Assembly: GCF_963378105.1 (NCBI RefSeq)
Contig: NZ_OY726398.1
Location: 1,426,001 to 1,490,000, forward strand
Direction: 5' to 3'
Length of the DNA: 64,000 nucleotides
Origin: Mycolicibacter sp. MU0102
GTDB lineage: Bacteria; Actinomycetota; Actinomycetes; Mycobacteriales; Mycobacteriaceae
The notes under the pieces were generated by a model that saw only the letters and a program-made list of their open reading frames with translations, had not been told where the DNA came from and ran no database searches. The translations under genes and the position numbers were made by a program. The first letter of the stretch is position 1. Each line of letters opens with the position of its first letter. Shown piece by piece: positions 15,313 through 24,980 of this stretch.

Positions 15313-18300
15313 GTGACGATCCACGAACACGACCGGGTTTCCGCTGAGGGTGCAGGTTCGGGGCGGTTCGCCAGCGCCTCGTCGGCTCTGGTGGACCGGT
15401 TGACGGGCGGCGAGCCGTACGCGGTCGCCTTCGGTGGACAGGGCAGTGCCTGGTTGGAGTCGCTCGAGGAGCTGGTGTCTTCGGCCGGCATCGAGACGGA
15501 GCTGGCCACGCTGGCCGGTGAGGCTGATCTGCTGCTCGAGCCGATCGCCAAGGAACTTGTGGTGGTCCGGCCCATCGGCTTCGAGCCGTTGCAATGGGTG
15601 CGGGCGCTGGCGGCCGAGGACCCCATCCCGTCGGCCAAGCAGCTGACTTCGGCGGCCGTGTCGGTGCCGGGCGTGCTGCTGACCCAGATCGCCGCAATGC
15701 GGGCCATGGAGCGTCAAGGGCTGGACCTGGCGGCTACTCCGCCCGTCGCCGCGGCCGGGCACTCGCAGGGCATCCTGGCCGTCGAGTCGCTGAAGGCCGG
15801 CGGTTCCAACGACGTACAGCTGCTCGCGATCGCCCAACTGCTGGGTGCCGCCGGAACGCTGGTGGCCCGTCGCCGCGGCATTTCGATCCTGGGCGACCGC
15901 CCGCCGATGGTGTCGGTCACCAATGTCGACCCCGAGCGCATCCGGCAACTGCTGGACGAGTTCTCCCAGGATGTGCGCACGGTGCTACCGCCGGTGCTGT
16001 CCATCCGCAACGGTCGCCGTGCCGTGGTGATCACCGGGACCCCCGAGCAGCTGTCTCGTTTCGAGTTGTACTGCGAGCAGATCGCCGAGAAGGAGGCCGC
16101 CGAGCGCAAGAACAAGCTGCGCGGCGGCGCGGTCTTCGCTCCGGTCTTCGAACCGGTCCAGGTCGAGGTCGGCTTCCACTCGCCGCGGCTGTCCGACGGC
16201 ATCGAGATCGTCGCGCAGTGGGCCGCCAAAGTGGGTCTCGATGTGGAATTGACCCGCCAACTGGCCGACTCGATCCTGGTGGGCGAGGTCGACTGGGTCG
16301 ACGAGGTCACCACGCTGCATGACGCGGGCGCCCGCTGGATTCTGGACCTGGGACCCGGCGACATCCTGACCCGACTGACCGCACCGGTGATCCGCGGCCT
16401 GGGCATCGGCATCGTGCCGGTGGCCACCCGCGGCGGACAGCGCAACCTGTTCACCATCGGCGCCGTCCCGGAGGTCGCCCGGCCTTGGACGAGCTACGCC
16501 CCGTCGGTGGTCGCGCTGCCCGACGGCCGAGTCAAGCTCGACACCAAGTTCACCCGGCTGACCGGCCGCTCGCCGATCCTGTTGGCCGGCATGACCCCGA
16601 CCACGGTCGACGCCAAGATCGTCGCTGCGGCCGCCAACGCCGGACACTGGTCCGAGCTGGCCGGCGGTGGGCAGGTCACCGAGGAGATCTTCGATGCCCG
16701 TGTCGCCGAGCTGAACACCCTGCTCGAGCCCGGCCGCACCGTCCAGTTCAACTCGCTGTTCCTGGACCCCTACCTGTGGAAGTTGCAGGTCGGCGGAAAG
16801 CGCTTGGTGCAGAAGGCACGTGCGTCCGGTGCGCCGTTCGACGGACTGGTGATCAGTGCCGGCATCCCCGAACTGGAAGAGGCCGTCGAGCTGATCGCCG
16901 AGCTCAACGAATCCGGCATCAGCCACGTGGTGTTCAAGCCTGGCACCGTCGAGCAGATCCGGTCGGTGATCCGCATCGCCGCCGAGGTTCCCACCACGCC
17001 GGTGATCGTGCACGTCGAGGGTGGCCGCGCCGGCGGGCACCACTCCTGGGAAGACCTCGACGACCTGCTGTTGGCGACGTACTCCGAGCTGCGCTCACAG
17101 CCCAACATCACGCTGTGCGTCGGCGGTGGAATCGGCACCCCCGAGCAGGCCGCCGAATACCTGTCCGGCCGCTGGTCGCAGCAGCACGGCTTCCCGCTGA
17201 TGCCCGTTGACGGCATCCTGGTCGGTACCGCGGCGATGGCCACCCTGGAGGCCACCACGTCGCCGGCGGTGAAGCAGATGCTGGTCGACACCAAGGGCAC
17301 CGACCACTGGATCGGCGCAGGGAAAGCCCAGGGCGGCATGGCTTCCTCGCGCAGCCAGCTCGGTGCCGACATCCACGAGATCGACAACGTCGCCTCACGG
17401 TGCGGTCGGCTGCTCGACGAGGTCGCCGGTGACGGCGAGGCCGTCGCAGCGCGTCGCGACGAGATCATCGCCGCACTGGCCGACACCGCCAAGCCCTACT
17501 TCGGTGATGTCACCGAGATGACGTACGCGCAGTGGCTGCGCCGCTATGTGGAACTGGCTATCGGTGCCGGCGACTCGACCGCGGACACGGCCTCACCGGA
17601 CAGCCCGTGGCTGGCCGACACCTGGCGGGAGCGGTTCGGTTCGATGCTGCAGCGCGTCGAAGCGCGGCTCAACGAGCTCGAGTCCGGACCGATCGAGACC
17701 TTGTTCACCGATTCCGAAGGCGCACAGTCGATCCTGGAGCGCCCCGAAGAAGCCATCGCGGCGCTGCTGGCGCGCTACCCCGAGGCCGAGACGGTTCGGC
17801 TGCACCCGGCCGACGCGCCGTTCTTCACCCAGCTCTGCAAGACGCCGGGTAAGCCGGTCAACTTCGTGCCGGTGATCGACAAGGACGTGCGCCGTTGGTG
17901 GCGCAGTGACTCGCTGTGGCAGGCACACGACGCCCGCTACACCGCCGAGCAGGTCTGCATCATTCCGGGCATCACCGCCGTCGCCGGCATCACCCGGGTC
18001 GACGAGCCGGTCGGCGAGCTGCTGGACCGCTTCGAGCAGGCCGCAGTTGACCAGGTCCTCGCCACCGGCGTGGAACCCGCCCCGGTCACCGCGCGCCGTC
18101 GGGGCCGCACCGACGTGACCGGCCCGCTGGCCGTGCTACTCGACGCCCCCGATGTGCGGTGGGCCGGCCGCACCGCCACCAACCCGGTGCACCGGATCGC
18201 CGACCCCGCCGAATGGCAGGTGCACGAGAACCGCACCGCCACCCACCCGTCGACCGGGGCTCGCCTGGAGATCGCCCAGAACGAGGGCGCTTCCAACGTC

Positions 18301-21300
18301 GTGCTGAGTGTGCCGCTGTCCGGTGTCTGGATCAACATTCGCTTCACCGTTCCGGCCGCCGTCGTCGACGGAGCCACCCCGCTGGTGTCCACCGAGGACG
18401 CCGCCGCCGCGATGCGCGCGGTGCTGGCCATCGCCGCCGGTGTCGACGGCCCCGAGGCCCTGCCGCCGGTGCACGACGGCACGGCCACTGTCACCGTGGC
18501 GTGGAACCCCGAGCAGGCCGCCGACCACACCGGCGTGACGGCAACGTTCGGCGCGCCGCTGGCGCCCGGACTGTCCACCGTGCCCGACGCATTGGTCGGG
18601 CGGTGCTGGCCGGCGGTGTTCGCCGCCATCGGCGCGGCCACCACCGACGCCGGGTTCCCGGTTGTCGAGGGTCTGCTCTCCCTGGTGCACCTGGACCACG
18701 CGGCGCACCTGCTCGCCACGCTGCCGGCACAACCGGCCGAATTGACCGTCACCGCAACGGCATCGGCGGCCACCGACACCGAGGTCGGCCGCGTGGTCCC
18801 GGTTTCCGTCACGGTCGCTGCGGCCGATGGCACCGTGCTGGCCACCCTGGAGGAGCGCTTCGCGATCCGCGGGCGTACCGGTGCCACGGAACTGACCGAC
18901 CCGGTCCGGGCCGGCGGCGCGGTCTCCGACAACGCCACCGACACCCCGCGCCGCCGTCGGCGCGACGTCACCGTGACCGCACCGGTGGACATGCGGCCGT
19001 TCGCGGCGGTCTCCGGCGACTACAACCCGATCCACACCGACCGGGCCGCGGCACTGCTTGCCGGCCTGGAATCGCCCATCGTGCACGGCATGTGGCTCTC
19101 GGCCGCGGCCCAGCATGTGGTGACCGCCACCGACGGCCAGGCTCGCCCACCGGCGCGGCTGGTCGGCTGGACCGCACGCTTTCTGGGCATGGTCAAGCCC
19201 GGCGATGACGTCGACTTCCGGGTAGACCGGGTCGGAATCGACCTAGGCGCAGAGGTTCTGGAGATCAGCGCACGGATCGGGTCGGACCTGGTGATGTCGG
19301 CGACCGCCCGGCTGACCGCCCCCAAGACCGTCTACGCGTTCCCCGGTCAGGGCATCCAGCACAAGGGCATGGGCATGGACGTGCGGGCCCGGTCCAAGGC
19401 CGCCCGCAAGGTCTGGGACTCCGCGGACAACTTCACCCGCGAAACCCTGGGCTTCTCGGTGCTGCACGTGGTGCGCGACAACCCGACCAGCCTGATCGCC
19501 TCCGGCGTGCACTACCAGCACCCCGAGGGTGTGCTGTATCTGACGCAGTTCACCCAGGTCGCGATGGCCACTGTGGCCGCCGCGCAGGTTGCCGAGATGC
19601 GCGAGCAGGGTGCCTTCGTCGAGGGCGCGATCGCGTGCGGTCACTCCGTCGGCGAGTACACCGCGCTGGCGTGTGTCAGTGACGTCTACCAGCTGGAGGC
19701 GTTGCTGGAGGTGGTGTTCCACCGTGGCTCCAAGATGCACGACATCGTGCCGCGTGACGCCATGGGACGTTCCAACTACCGGCTGGCCGCCATCCGGCCG
19801 TCGCAGATCGACCTCGACGACGCCGACGTCACCGCATTCGTCGCCGAGATCGCCGAGCGCACTGGGGAATTCCTGCAGATCGTCAACTTCAACCTGCGCG
19901 GCTCGCAGTACGCGATCGCCGGCACGGTGGCCGGCCTGGAGGCGCTGGAGGCCGAGGTGGAGCGGCGCCGCGAGATCTCCGGCGGCAAGCGGTCATTCAT
20001 CCTGGTGCCCGGGATCGACGTGCCGTTCCACTCCGAGGTGCTCCGCATTGGCGTCGATGACTTCCGGCGTTCGCTGGAGCGGGTCATGCCGCGTGACACC
20101 GACCCCGACCTGATCGTCGGACGCTACATCCCCAACCTGGTGCCCAAGCCGTTCACCTTGGACCGCGAGTTCGTCCAAGAGATTCGCGACCTGGTGCCGG
20201 CCGAGCCCCTCGACGAGATCCTCGCCGACTACGACACCTGGCGTAACGAGAAGCCGAGCGAGCTGTGCCGGAAGATCGTTATCGAGTTGCTGGCCTGGCA
20301 GTTCGCCAGCCCGGTGCGTTGGATCGAGACGCAGGACCTGCTGTTCATCGAGCAGGCCGCCGGTGGGCTGGGCGTGGAGCGGTTTGTCGAGATCGGTGTG
20401 AAGACCGCCCCGACGGTCGCCGGGCTGGCCACCAACACGCTCAAGCTGCCCGAGTACGCCCACAGCACCGTGGAAGTGCTCAACGCCGAGCGGGACGCAG
20501 CGGTGCTGTTCGCCACCGACACCGACCCCGAGCCGGAGCCGGAGGAGGAAGAGGTCCCGGCTGAGGCTTCCGCGGAAGGCGCCCCGGCCGAGGCGACCGC
20601 CCCGGCGCCCGCCGCGCCGGCCGCCCCGACGGGTGCCCCGCGCCCCGACGACATCGCGTTCGACGCCGCCGATGCCACCTGCGCGTTGATCGCGCTGAGC
20701 GCCAAGATGCGCATCGATCAGATCGAGGCGCTGGACTCCATCGAGTCCATCACCGACGGCGCGTCTTCGCGGCGCAACCAGCTGCTGGTGGACCTGGGTT
20801 CGGAGTTGAACCTGGGCGCCATCGACGGCGCCGCCGAAGCCGACCTGTCCGGGCTGAAGTCGCAGGTGACCAAGCTGGCGCGCACCTACAAGCCGTACGG
20901 CCCGGTGCTGACCGACGCGATCAACGACCAGCTCCGCACCATTCTCGGACCGTCCGGCAAGCGGCCCGGTGCCATCGCCGAACGGGTCAAGAAGACCTGG
21001 GAGCTCGGTGACGGCTGGGCCAAGCACGTCACCGTCGAGGTGGCGTTGGGGACCCGCGAGGGCACCAGTGTCCGCGGCGGCTCCCTGGGTGGGTTGCACG
21101 AGGGCGCCCTGGCCGATGCCGCAGCCGTCGACAAGGTCATCGATGCGGCCGTGCAGGCCGTCGCCGCACGCCGCGGTGTCGCGGTGAGCCTGCCGTCGGC
21201 AGGCGGTGGCGGTGGCGGCGCGACCGTGGACGCCGCCGCGCTGGGCGAGTTCACCGCCCAGATCACCGGCCGCGACGGTGTGCTCGCCTCGGCGGCCCGG

Positions 21301-24300
21301 CTGGTGTTGGGCCAACTCGGGTTCAGCGAAGATGTGGCGGCGGTCCCGGCGGGTGCCACCGACAGCGAGCTGATCGACCTGGTGTCCGCCGAATTGGGTT
21401 CGGACTGGCCGCGCCTGGTGGCGCCGGCCTTCGACGGCCGCAAGGCGGTGCTGTTCGACGACCGTTGGGCCAGTGCCCGCGAGGACCTGGTCAAGCTGTG
21501 GCTGGTCGACGAAGGCGACATCGACGCCGACTGGCCGCGTCTGGCCGAGCGTTTCGAGGGTGCCGGCCACGTGGTCGCCACCCAGGCGTCCTGGTGGCAG
21601 GCCCGGGCGCTGGCCTCCGGCCGGCAGATTCACGGCTCGCTGTACGCCCGGATCGCTGCCGGCGCGGAGAACCCGGGCCGGGGCCGCTACAGCGACGAGG
21701 TGGCGGTGGTGACCGGTGCCTCCAAGGGCTCGATCGCGGCATCGGTGGTCGGGCAGCTGCTCGACGGCGGTGCGACCGTCATCGCCACCACGTCTCGACT
21801 CGACGACGAGCGACTGAGCTTCTACCGCGACCTTTACCGTGACCACGCTCGGTTCGGTGCTGCGCTGTGGGTGGTGCCGGCCAACATGGCTTCGTACTCC
21901 GACATCGACGCCTTGGTCGAGTGGGTCGGAACCGAGCAGGCCGAAAACCTTGGGCCGCAGTCGATCCACCTCAAGGATGCGCAGACCCCGACACTGCTGT
22001 TCCCGTTCGCGGCTCCGCGGGTCACCGGCGATCTGTCGGAGGCCGGTGCGCGGGCCGAGATGGAGATGAAGGTTCTGCTGTGGGCGGTGCAGCGCCTCAT
22101 CGGCGGTCTGTCGAAGATCGGCGCCGAGCGCGACATCGCCTCCCGGTTGCACGTGGTGCTGCCCGGCTCGCCCAACCGCGGCATGTTCGGCGGGGACGGC
22201 GCCTATGGCGAGGCCAAGGCGTCGCTGGACGCGCTGGTGTCGCGCTGGAAGGCGGAGTCCTCGTGGGCTTCTCGGGTCAGCCTGGCCCACGCCCTGATCG
22301 GCTGGACTCGCGGCACCGGGCTGATGGGCCACAACGACGTCATCGTCGATGCGGTCGAGGAAGCCGGCGTCACCACCTATTCGACCGAGCAGATGGCGGC
22401 CATGCTGCTGGGCCTGTGCAACGTCGAGTCCAAGGTGGCCGCGGCCAACGCCCCGATCGAGGCCGACCTGACCGGTGGCCTGGCCGAGGCGAACCTGGAC
22501 ATGGCCGAGCTGGCTGCCCGGGCTCGTGAGGAGATGACGAGCGAAGCGGCAGCCGATGATGAGGAAGACGCCGGCAACACCATTGCGGCACTGCCGAGCC
22601 CGCCGCGGGGCCACACCCCGGCACCCCCGCCGGCCTGGGCCGACCTCGACGTCGACCCGGCTGACCTGGTGGTCATCGTCGGTGGCGCCGAATTGGGCCC
22701 GCTGGGCTCGTCGCGCACCCGCTTCGAGATGGAGGTCTCCGGCGAGCTGTCAGCCGCTGGGGTGCTCGAACTGGCCTGGACCACTGGCCTGGTCAAGTGG
22801 GAGGACGACCCGACCCCGGGTTGGTATGACACCGCGACCGGCGAGCTGGTCGACGAGGCCGAGCTGGTGGAGCGCTACCACGACGCCGTGGTGGAACGCG
22901 TCGGTGTTCGCGAGTTCGTCGATGACGGCGCGATCGATCCCGACCACGCCTCACCGCTGCTGGTCAGTGTGTTCCTGGACAAGGACTTCTCGTTCGTAGT
23001 CTCCAGCGAGGCCGACGCTCGGGCATTCGTCGAGTTCGACCCCGAGCACACTGTGGTGCGCCCGGTGCCGGACTCCTCGGACTGGCAGGTGATCCGCAAG
23101 GCCGGCACCGAGATTCGGGTGCCGCGCAAGAGCAAGCTGTCGCGCACCGTGGGTGCTCAGATCCCGACCGGGTTCGACCCGACGGTGTGGGGGATCAGCC
23201 AGGACATGGCCACCTCCATCGACCGGGTGGCGCTGTGGAACATCGTCGCGACCGTGGATGCGTTCCTGTCGGCGGGCTTCACCCCGACCGAGCTGATGCG
23301 CTGGGTGCACCCGTCGCTGGTGGCCAGCACGCAGGGCACCGGCATGGGCGGCATGACCTCGATGCAGACCATGTACCACGGCAACCTGCTCGGGCGGGCC
23401 AAGCCGAACGACATCCTGCAGGAAGTTCTGCCCAATGTCGTTGCCGCGCACGTAGTCCAGAGCTACGTCGGGTCCTACGGCGCGATGATCCACCCAGTGG
23501 CCGCCTGTGCCACCGCGGCGGTCTCGGTCGAGGAGGGCGTCGACAAGATCCGGCTGGGCAAGGCCGAGCTGGTGGTCACCGGCGGCTACGACGACCTGAC
23601 CCTGGAGGCCATCATCGGCTTCGGTGACATGGCGGCCACCGCCGACACCGAGATGATGCGCGCCAAGGGAATCAGCGACTCGAAGTTCTCCCGCGCCAAC
23701 GACCGGCGCCGGTTGGGCTTCGTCGAGGCTCAGGGTGGTGGCACCATTCTGCTGGCCCGCGGCGACCTGGCCGCCAAGATGGGCCTGCCGGTCCTGGCGG
23801 TGGTGGCCTACGCGCAGAGCTTCGCCGACGGCGTGCACACCTCGATCCCTGCTCCGGGCCTGGGCGCCCTGGGCGCGGGCCGTGGCGGCAAGGACTCGAT
23901 GCTGGCCCGTTCCCTGGCCAAGCTGGGTGTGGGCGCCGATGACATCGCGGTGGTCTCCAAGCACGACACCTCGACGTTGGCCAACGACCCCAACGAGACC
24001 GAGCTGCACGAGCGGCTGGCCGACTCGCTGGGCCGCTCCGACGGTGCGCCGCTGTTCGTGATCAGCCAGAAGAGCCTCACCGGGCACGCCAAGGGCGGCG
24101 CGGCGGTCTTCCAGATGATGGGCCTGTGCCAGGTGCTGCGCGACGGGGTCATCCCGCCCAACCGCAGCCTGGACTGTGTCGATGACGAGCTGGCCACCGC
24201 CGGGCACCTGGTGTGGGTGCGCGAGACGCTGGAGCTGGGGGAGAAGTTCCCGCTCAAGGCCGGTTTGGTCACCAGCCTCGGCTTCGGTCACGTGTCCGGT

Positions 24301-24558
24301 CTGGTCGCCCTGGTGCACCCGGCGGCGTTCCTGGCGGCGCTGGACCCGAGTCAGCGTGCGGCGTATCTGGAGCAGGCGGACTCTCGGGTGCTGGCCGGTC
24401 AGCGGCGACTCGCCTCGGCGATCGCCGGCGGCAAGCCGATGTACGAGCGGCCCGCCGACCGGCGGTTCGACCACGACTCGTCGGAGAAGCGCCAGGAGTC
24501 GGCGATGCTGCTCAACCCGGCGGCACGGCTCGGCGACGGCGACGTCTACATCGGATAG
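15313..24558 (+). CDS. fas: Type I fatty acid synthase
   Basis: A 3081-residue multifunctional enzyme making C16-C26 acyl-CoAs de novo in the cytosol, the source of mycolate primers. Visible order: acetyltransferase (G-H-S-Q-G, Ser151), enoyl reductase (H-V-E-G-G-R-A-G-G-H-H and G-G-G-I-G-T-P region), MaoC-like dehydratase (D-Y-N-P-I-H-T-D), malonyl/palmitoyl transferase (G-H-S-V-G-E-Y, Ser1445), acidic Pro/Ala linker, acyl carrier domain (D-G-A-S-S-R-R-N-Q, probable pantetheine Ser1818), ketoreductase (V-V-T-G-A-S-K-G-S) and ketosynthase (A-A-C-A-T-A-A-V-S, Cys2732; S-L-T-G-H-A-K-G-G). All active sites are intact. GTG 15313 is preferred by a GGGGAG upstream and by the conserved start M-T-I-H-E-H-D-R-V. 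acpS follows. Confidence 0.99.
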   Translation: MTIHEHDRVSAEGAGSGRFASASSALVDRLTGGEPYAVAFGGQGSAWLESLEELVSSAGIETELATLAGEADLLLEPIAKELVVVRPIGFEPLQWVRALAAEDPIPSAKQLTSAAVSVPGVLLTQIAAMRAMERQGLDLAATPPVAAAGHSQGILAVESLKAGGSNDVQLLAIAQLLGAAGTLVARRRGISILGDRPPMVSVTNVDPERIRQLLDEFSQDVRTVLPPVLSIRNGRRAVVITGTPEQLSRFELYCEQIAEKEAAERKNKLRGGAVFAPVFEPVQVEVGFHSPRLSDGIEIVAQWAAKVGLDVELTRQLADSILVGEVDWVDEVTTLHDAGARWILDLGPGDILTRLTAPVIRGLGIGIVPVATRGGQRNLFTIGAVPEVARPWTSYAPSVVALPDGRVKLDTKFTRLTGRSPILLAGMTPTTVDAKIVAAAANAGHWSELAGGGQVTEEIFDARVAELNTLLEPGRTVQFNSLFLDPYLWKLQVGGKRLVQKARASGAPFDGLVISAGIPELEEAVELIAELNESGISHVVFKPGTVEQIRSVIRIAAEVPTTPVIVHVEGGRAGGHHSWEDLDDLLLATYSELRSQPNITLCVGGGIGTPEQAAEYLSGRWSQQHGFPLMPVDGILVGTAAMATLEATTSPAVKQMLVDTKGTDHWIGAGKAQGGMASSRSQLGADIHEIDNVASRCGRLLDEVAGDGEAVAARRDEIIAALADTAKPYFGDVTEMTYAQWLRRYVELAIGAGDSTADTASPDSPWLADTWRERFGSMLQRVEARLNELESGPIETLFTDSEGAQSILERPEEAIAALLARYPEAETVRLHPADAPFFTQLCKTPGKPVNFVPVIDKDVRRWWRSDSLWQAHDARYTAEQVCIIPGITAVAGITRVDEPVGELLDRFEQAAVDQVLATGVEPAPVTARRRGRTDVTGPLAVLLDAPDVRWAGRTATNPVHRIADPAEWQVHENRTATHPSTGARLEIAQNEGASNVVLSVPLSGVWINIRFTVPAAVVDGATPLVSTEDAAAAMRAVLAIAAGVDGPEALPPVHDGTATVTVAWNPEQAADHTGVTATFGAPLAPGLSTVPDALVGRCWPAVFAAIGAATTDAGFPVVEGLLSLVHLDHAAHLLATLPAQPAELTVTATASAATDTEVGRVVPVSVTVAAADGTVLATLEERFAIRGRTGATELTDPVRAGGAVSDNATDTPRRRRRDVTVTAPVDMRPFAAVSGDYNPIHTDRAAALLAGLESPIVHGMWLSAAAQHVVTATDGQARPPARLVGWTARFLGMVKPGDDVDFRVDRVGIDLGAEVLEISARIGSDLVMSATARLTAPKTVYAFPGQGIQHKGMGMDVRARSKAARKVWDSADNFTRETLGFSVLHVVRDNPTSLIASGVHYQHPEGVLYLTQFTQVAMATVAAAQVAEMREQGAFVEGAIACGHSVGEYTALACVSDVYQLEALLEVVFHRGSKMHDIVPRDAMGRSNYRLAAIRPSQIDLDDADVTAFVAEIAERTGEFLQIVNFNLRGSQYAIAGTVAGLEALEAEVERRREISGGKRSFILVPGIDVPFHSEVLRIGVDDFRRSLERVMPRDTDPDLIVGRYIPNLVPKPFTLDREFVQEIRDLVPAEPLDEILADYDTWRNEKPSELCRKIVIELLAWQFASPVRWIETQDLLFIEQAAGGLGVERFVEIGVKTAPTVAGLATNTLKLPEYAHSTVEVLNAERDAAVLFATDTDPEPEPEEEEVPAEASAEGAPAEATAPAPAAPAAPTGAPRPDDIAFDAADATCALIALSAKMRIDQIEALDSIESITDGASSRRNQLLVDLGSELNLGAIDGAAEADLSGLKSQVTKLARTYKPYGPVLTDAINDQLRTILGPSGKRPGAIAERVKKTWELGDGWAKHVTVEVALGTREGTSVRGGSLGGLHEGALADAAAVDKVIDAAVQAVAARRGVAVSLPSAGGGGGGATVDAAALGEFTAQITGRDGVLASAARLVLGQLGFSEDVAAVPAGATDSELIDLVSAELGSDWPRLVAPAFDGRKAVLFDDRWASAREDLVKLWLVDEGDIDADWPRLAERFEGAGHVVATQASWWQARALASGRQIHGSLYARIAAGAENPGRGRYSDEVAVVTGASKGSIAASVVGQLLDGGATVIATTSRLDDERLSFYRDLYRDHARFGAALWVVPANMASYSDIDALVEWVGTEQAENLGPQSIHLKDAQTPTLLFPFAAPRVTGDLSEAGARAEMEMKVLLWAVQRLIGGLSKIGAERDIASRLHVVLPGSPNRGMFGGDGAYGEAKASLDALVSRWKAESSWASRVSLAHALIGWTRGTGLMGHNDVIVDAVEEAGVTTYSTEQMAAMLLGLCNVESKVAAANAPIEADLTGGLAEANLDMAELAARAREEMTSEAAADDEEDAGNTIAALPSPPRGHTPAPPPAWADLDVDPADLVVIVGGAELGPLGSSRTRFEMEVSGELSAAGVLELAWTTGLVKWEDDPTPGWYDTATGELVDEAELVERYHDAVVERVGVREFVDDGAIDPDHASPLLVSVFLDKDFSFVVSSEADARAFVEFDPEHTVVRPVPDSSDWQVIRKAGTEIRVPRKSKLSRTVGAQIPTGFDPTVWGISQDMATSIDRVALWNIVATVDAFLSAGFTPTELMRWVHPSLVASTQGTGMGGMTSMQTMYHGNLLGRAKPNDILQEVLPNVVAAHVVQSYVGSYGAMIHPVAACATAAVSVEEGVDKIRLGKAELVVTGGYDDLTLEAIIGFGDMAATADTEMMRAKGISDSKFSRANDRRRLGFVEAQGGGTILLARGDLAAKMGLPVLAVVAYAQSFADGVHTSIPAPGLGALGAGRGGKDSMLARSLAKLGVGADDIAVVSKHDTSTLANDPNETELHERLADSLGRSDGAPLFVISQKSLTGHAKGGAAVFQMMGLCQVLRDGVIPPNRSLDCVDDELATAGHLVWVRETLELGEKFPLKAGLVTSLGFGHVSGLVALVHPAAFLAALDPSQRAAYLEQADSRVLAGQRRLASAIAGGKPMYERPADRRFDHDSSEKRQESAMLLNPAARLGDGDVYIG

Positions 24559-24569
24559 CGTCGCTGATT

Positions 24570-24959
24570 ATGGGGATCGTTGGTGTCGGGATCGACCTGG
24601 TGTCGATTCCCGACTTCGCCGAGCAGGTCGACCAGCCCGGGACGGTGTTCGCCGAGACGTTCACCCCTGGGGAGCGTCGCGATGCCTCCGACAAGAGTTC
24701 GTCGGCGGCGCGCCACCTGGCGGCCCGCTGGGCGGCTAAGGAGGCGGTGATCAAGGCATGGTCGGGGTCGCGGTTCGCCCAGAAGCCGGTGTTGCCGGAG
24801 GCGATTCACCGCGACATCGAGGTGGTCACCGACACGTGGGGACGCCCGAAGGTGCGACTCTCCGGTGAGATCGCGCAGCATCTGGCCGAGGTGACGATCC
24901 ACGTGTCGCTGACCCACGAGGCCGACACGGCGGCCGCCGTCGCCATCCTCGAGGTGTAG
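24570..24959 (+). CDS. acpS: Holo-[acyl carrier protein] synthase
   Basis: Transfers 4'-phosphopantetheine from CoA to the FAS-I carrier domain (and to other carrier proteins). The 129-residue protein has G-V-G-I-D-L-V-S-I with the Mg-binding Asp, F-T-P-G-E-R, R-x-L-A-A-R-W-A-A-K-E-A-V-I-K-A with the catalytic Glu/Lys, and the terminal V-S-L-T-H-E. It starts 11 nt after fas, so enzyme and substrate are co-expressed, as in Rv2524c-Rv2523c. Confidence 0.97.
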   Translation: MGIVGVGIDLVSIPDFAEQVDQPGTVFAETFTPGERRDASDKSSSAARHLAARWAAKEAVIKAWSGSRFAQKPVLPEAIHRDIEVVTDTWGRPKVRLSGEIAQHLAEVTIHVSLTHEADTAAAVAILEV

Positions 24960-24967
24960 CCACCGAC

Positions 24968-24973
24968 TAGCCT
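24968..24973 (+). promoter_or_regulatory. -10 element, leaderless M20 peptidase gene
   Basis: TAGCCT ends 7 nt before ATG 24981; it could give a separate transcript inside the fas operon. Confidence 0.4.
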
Positions 24974-24980
24974 CGACGCC

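Noticed and set aside
19993..22614. 873-codon minus-strand open frame inside fas
   Set aside because: Antisense shadow of the FAS-I gene with low-complexity composition and no recognisable domain.
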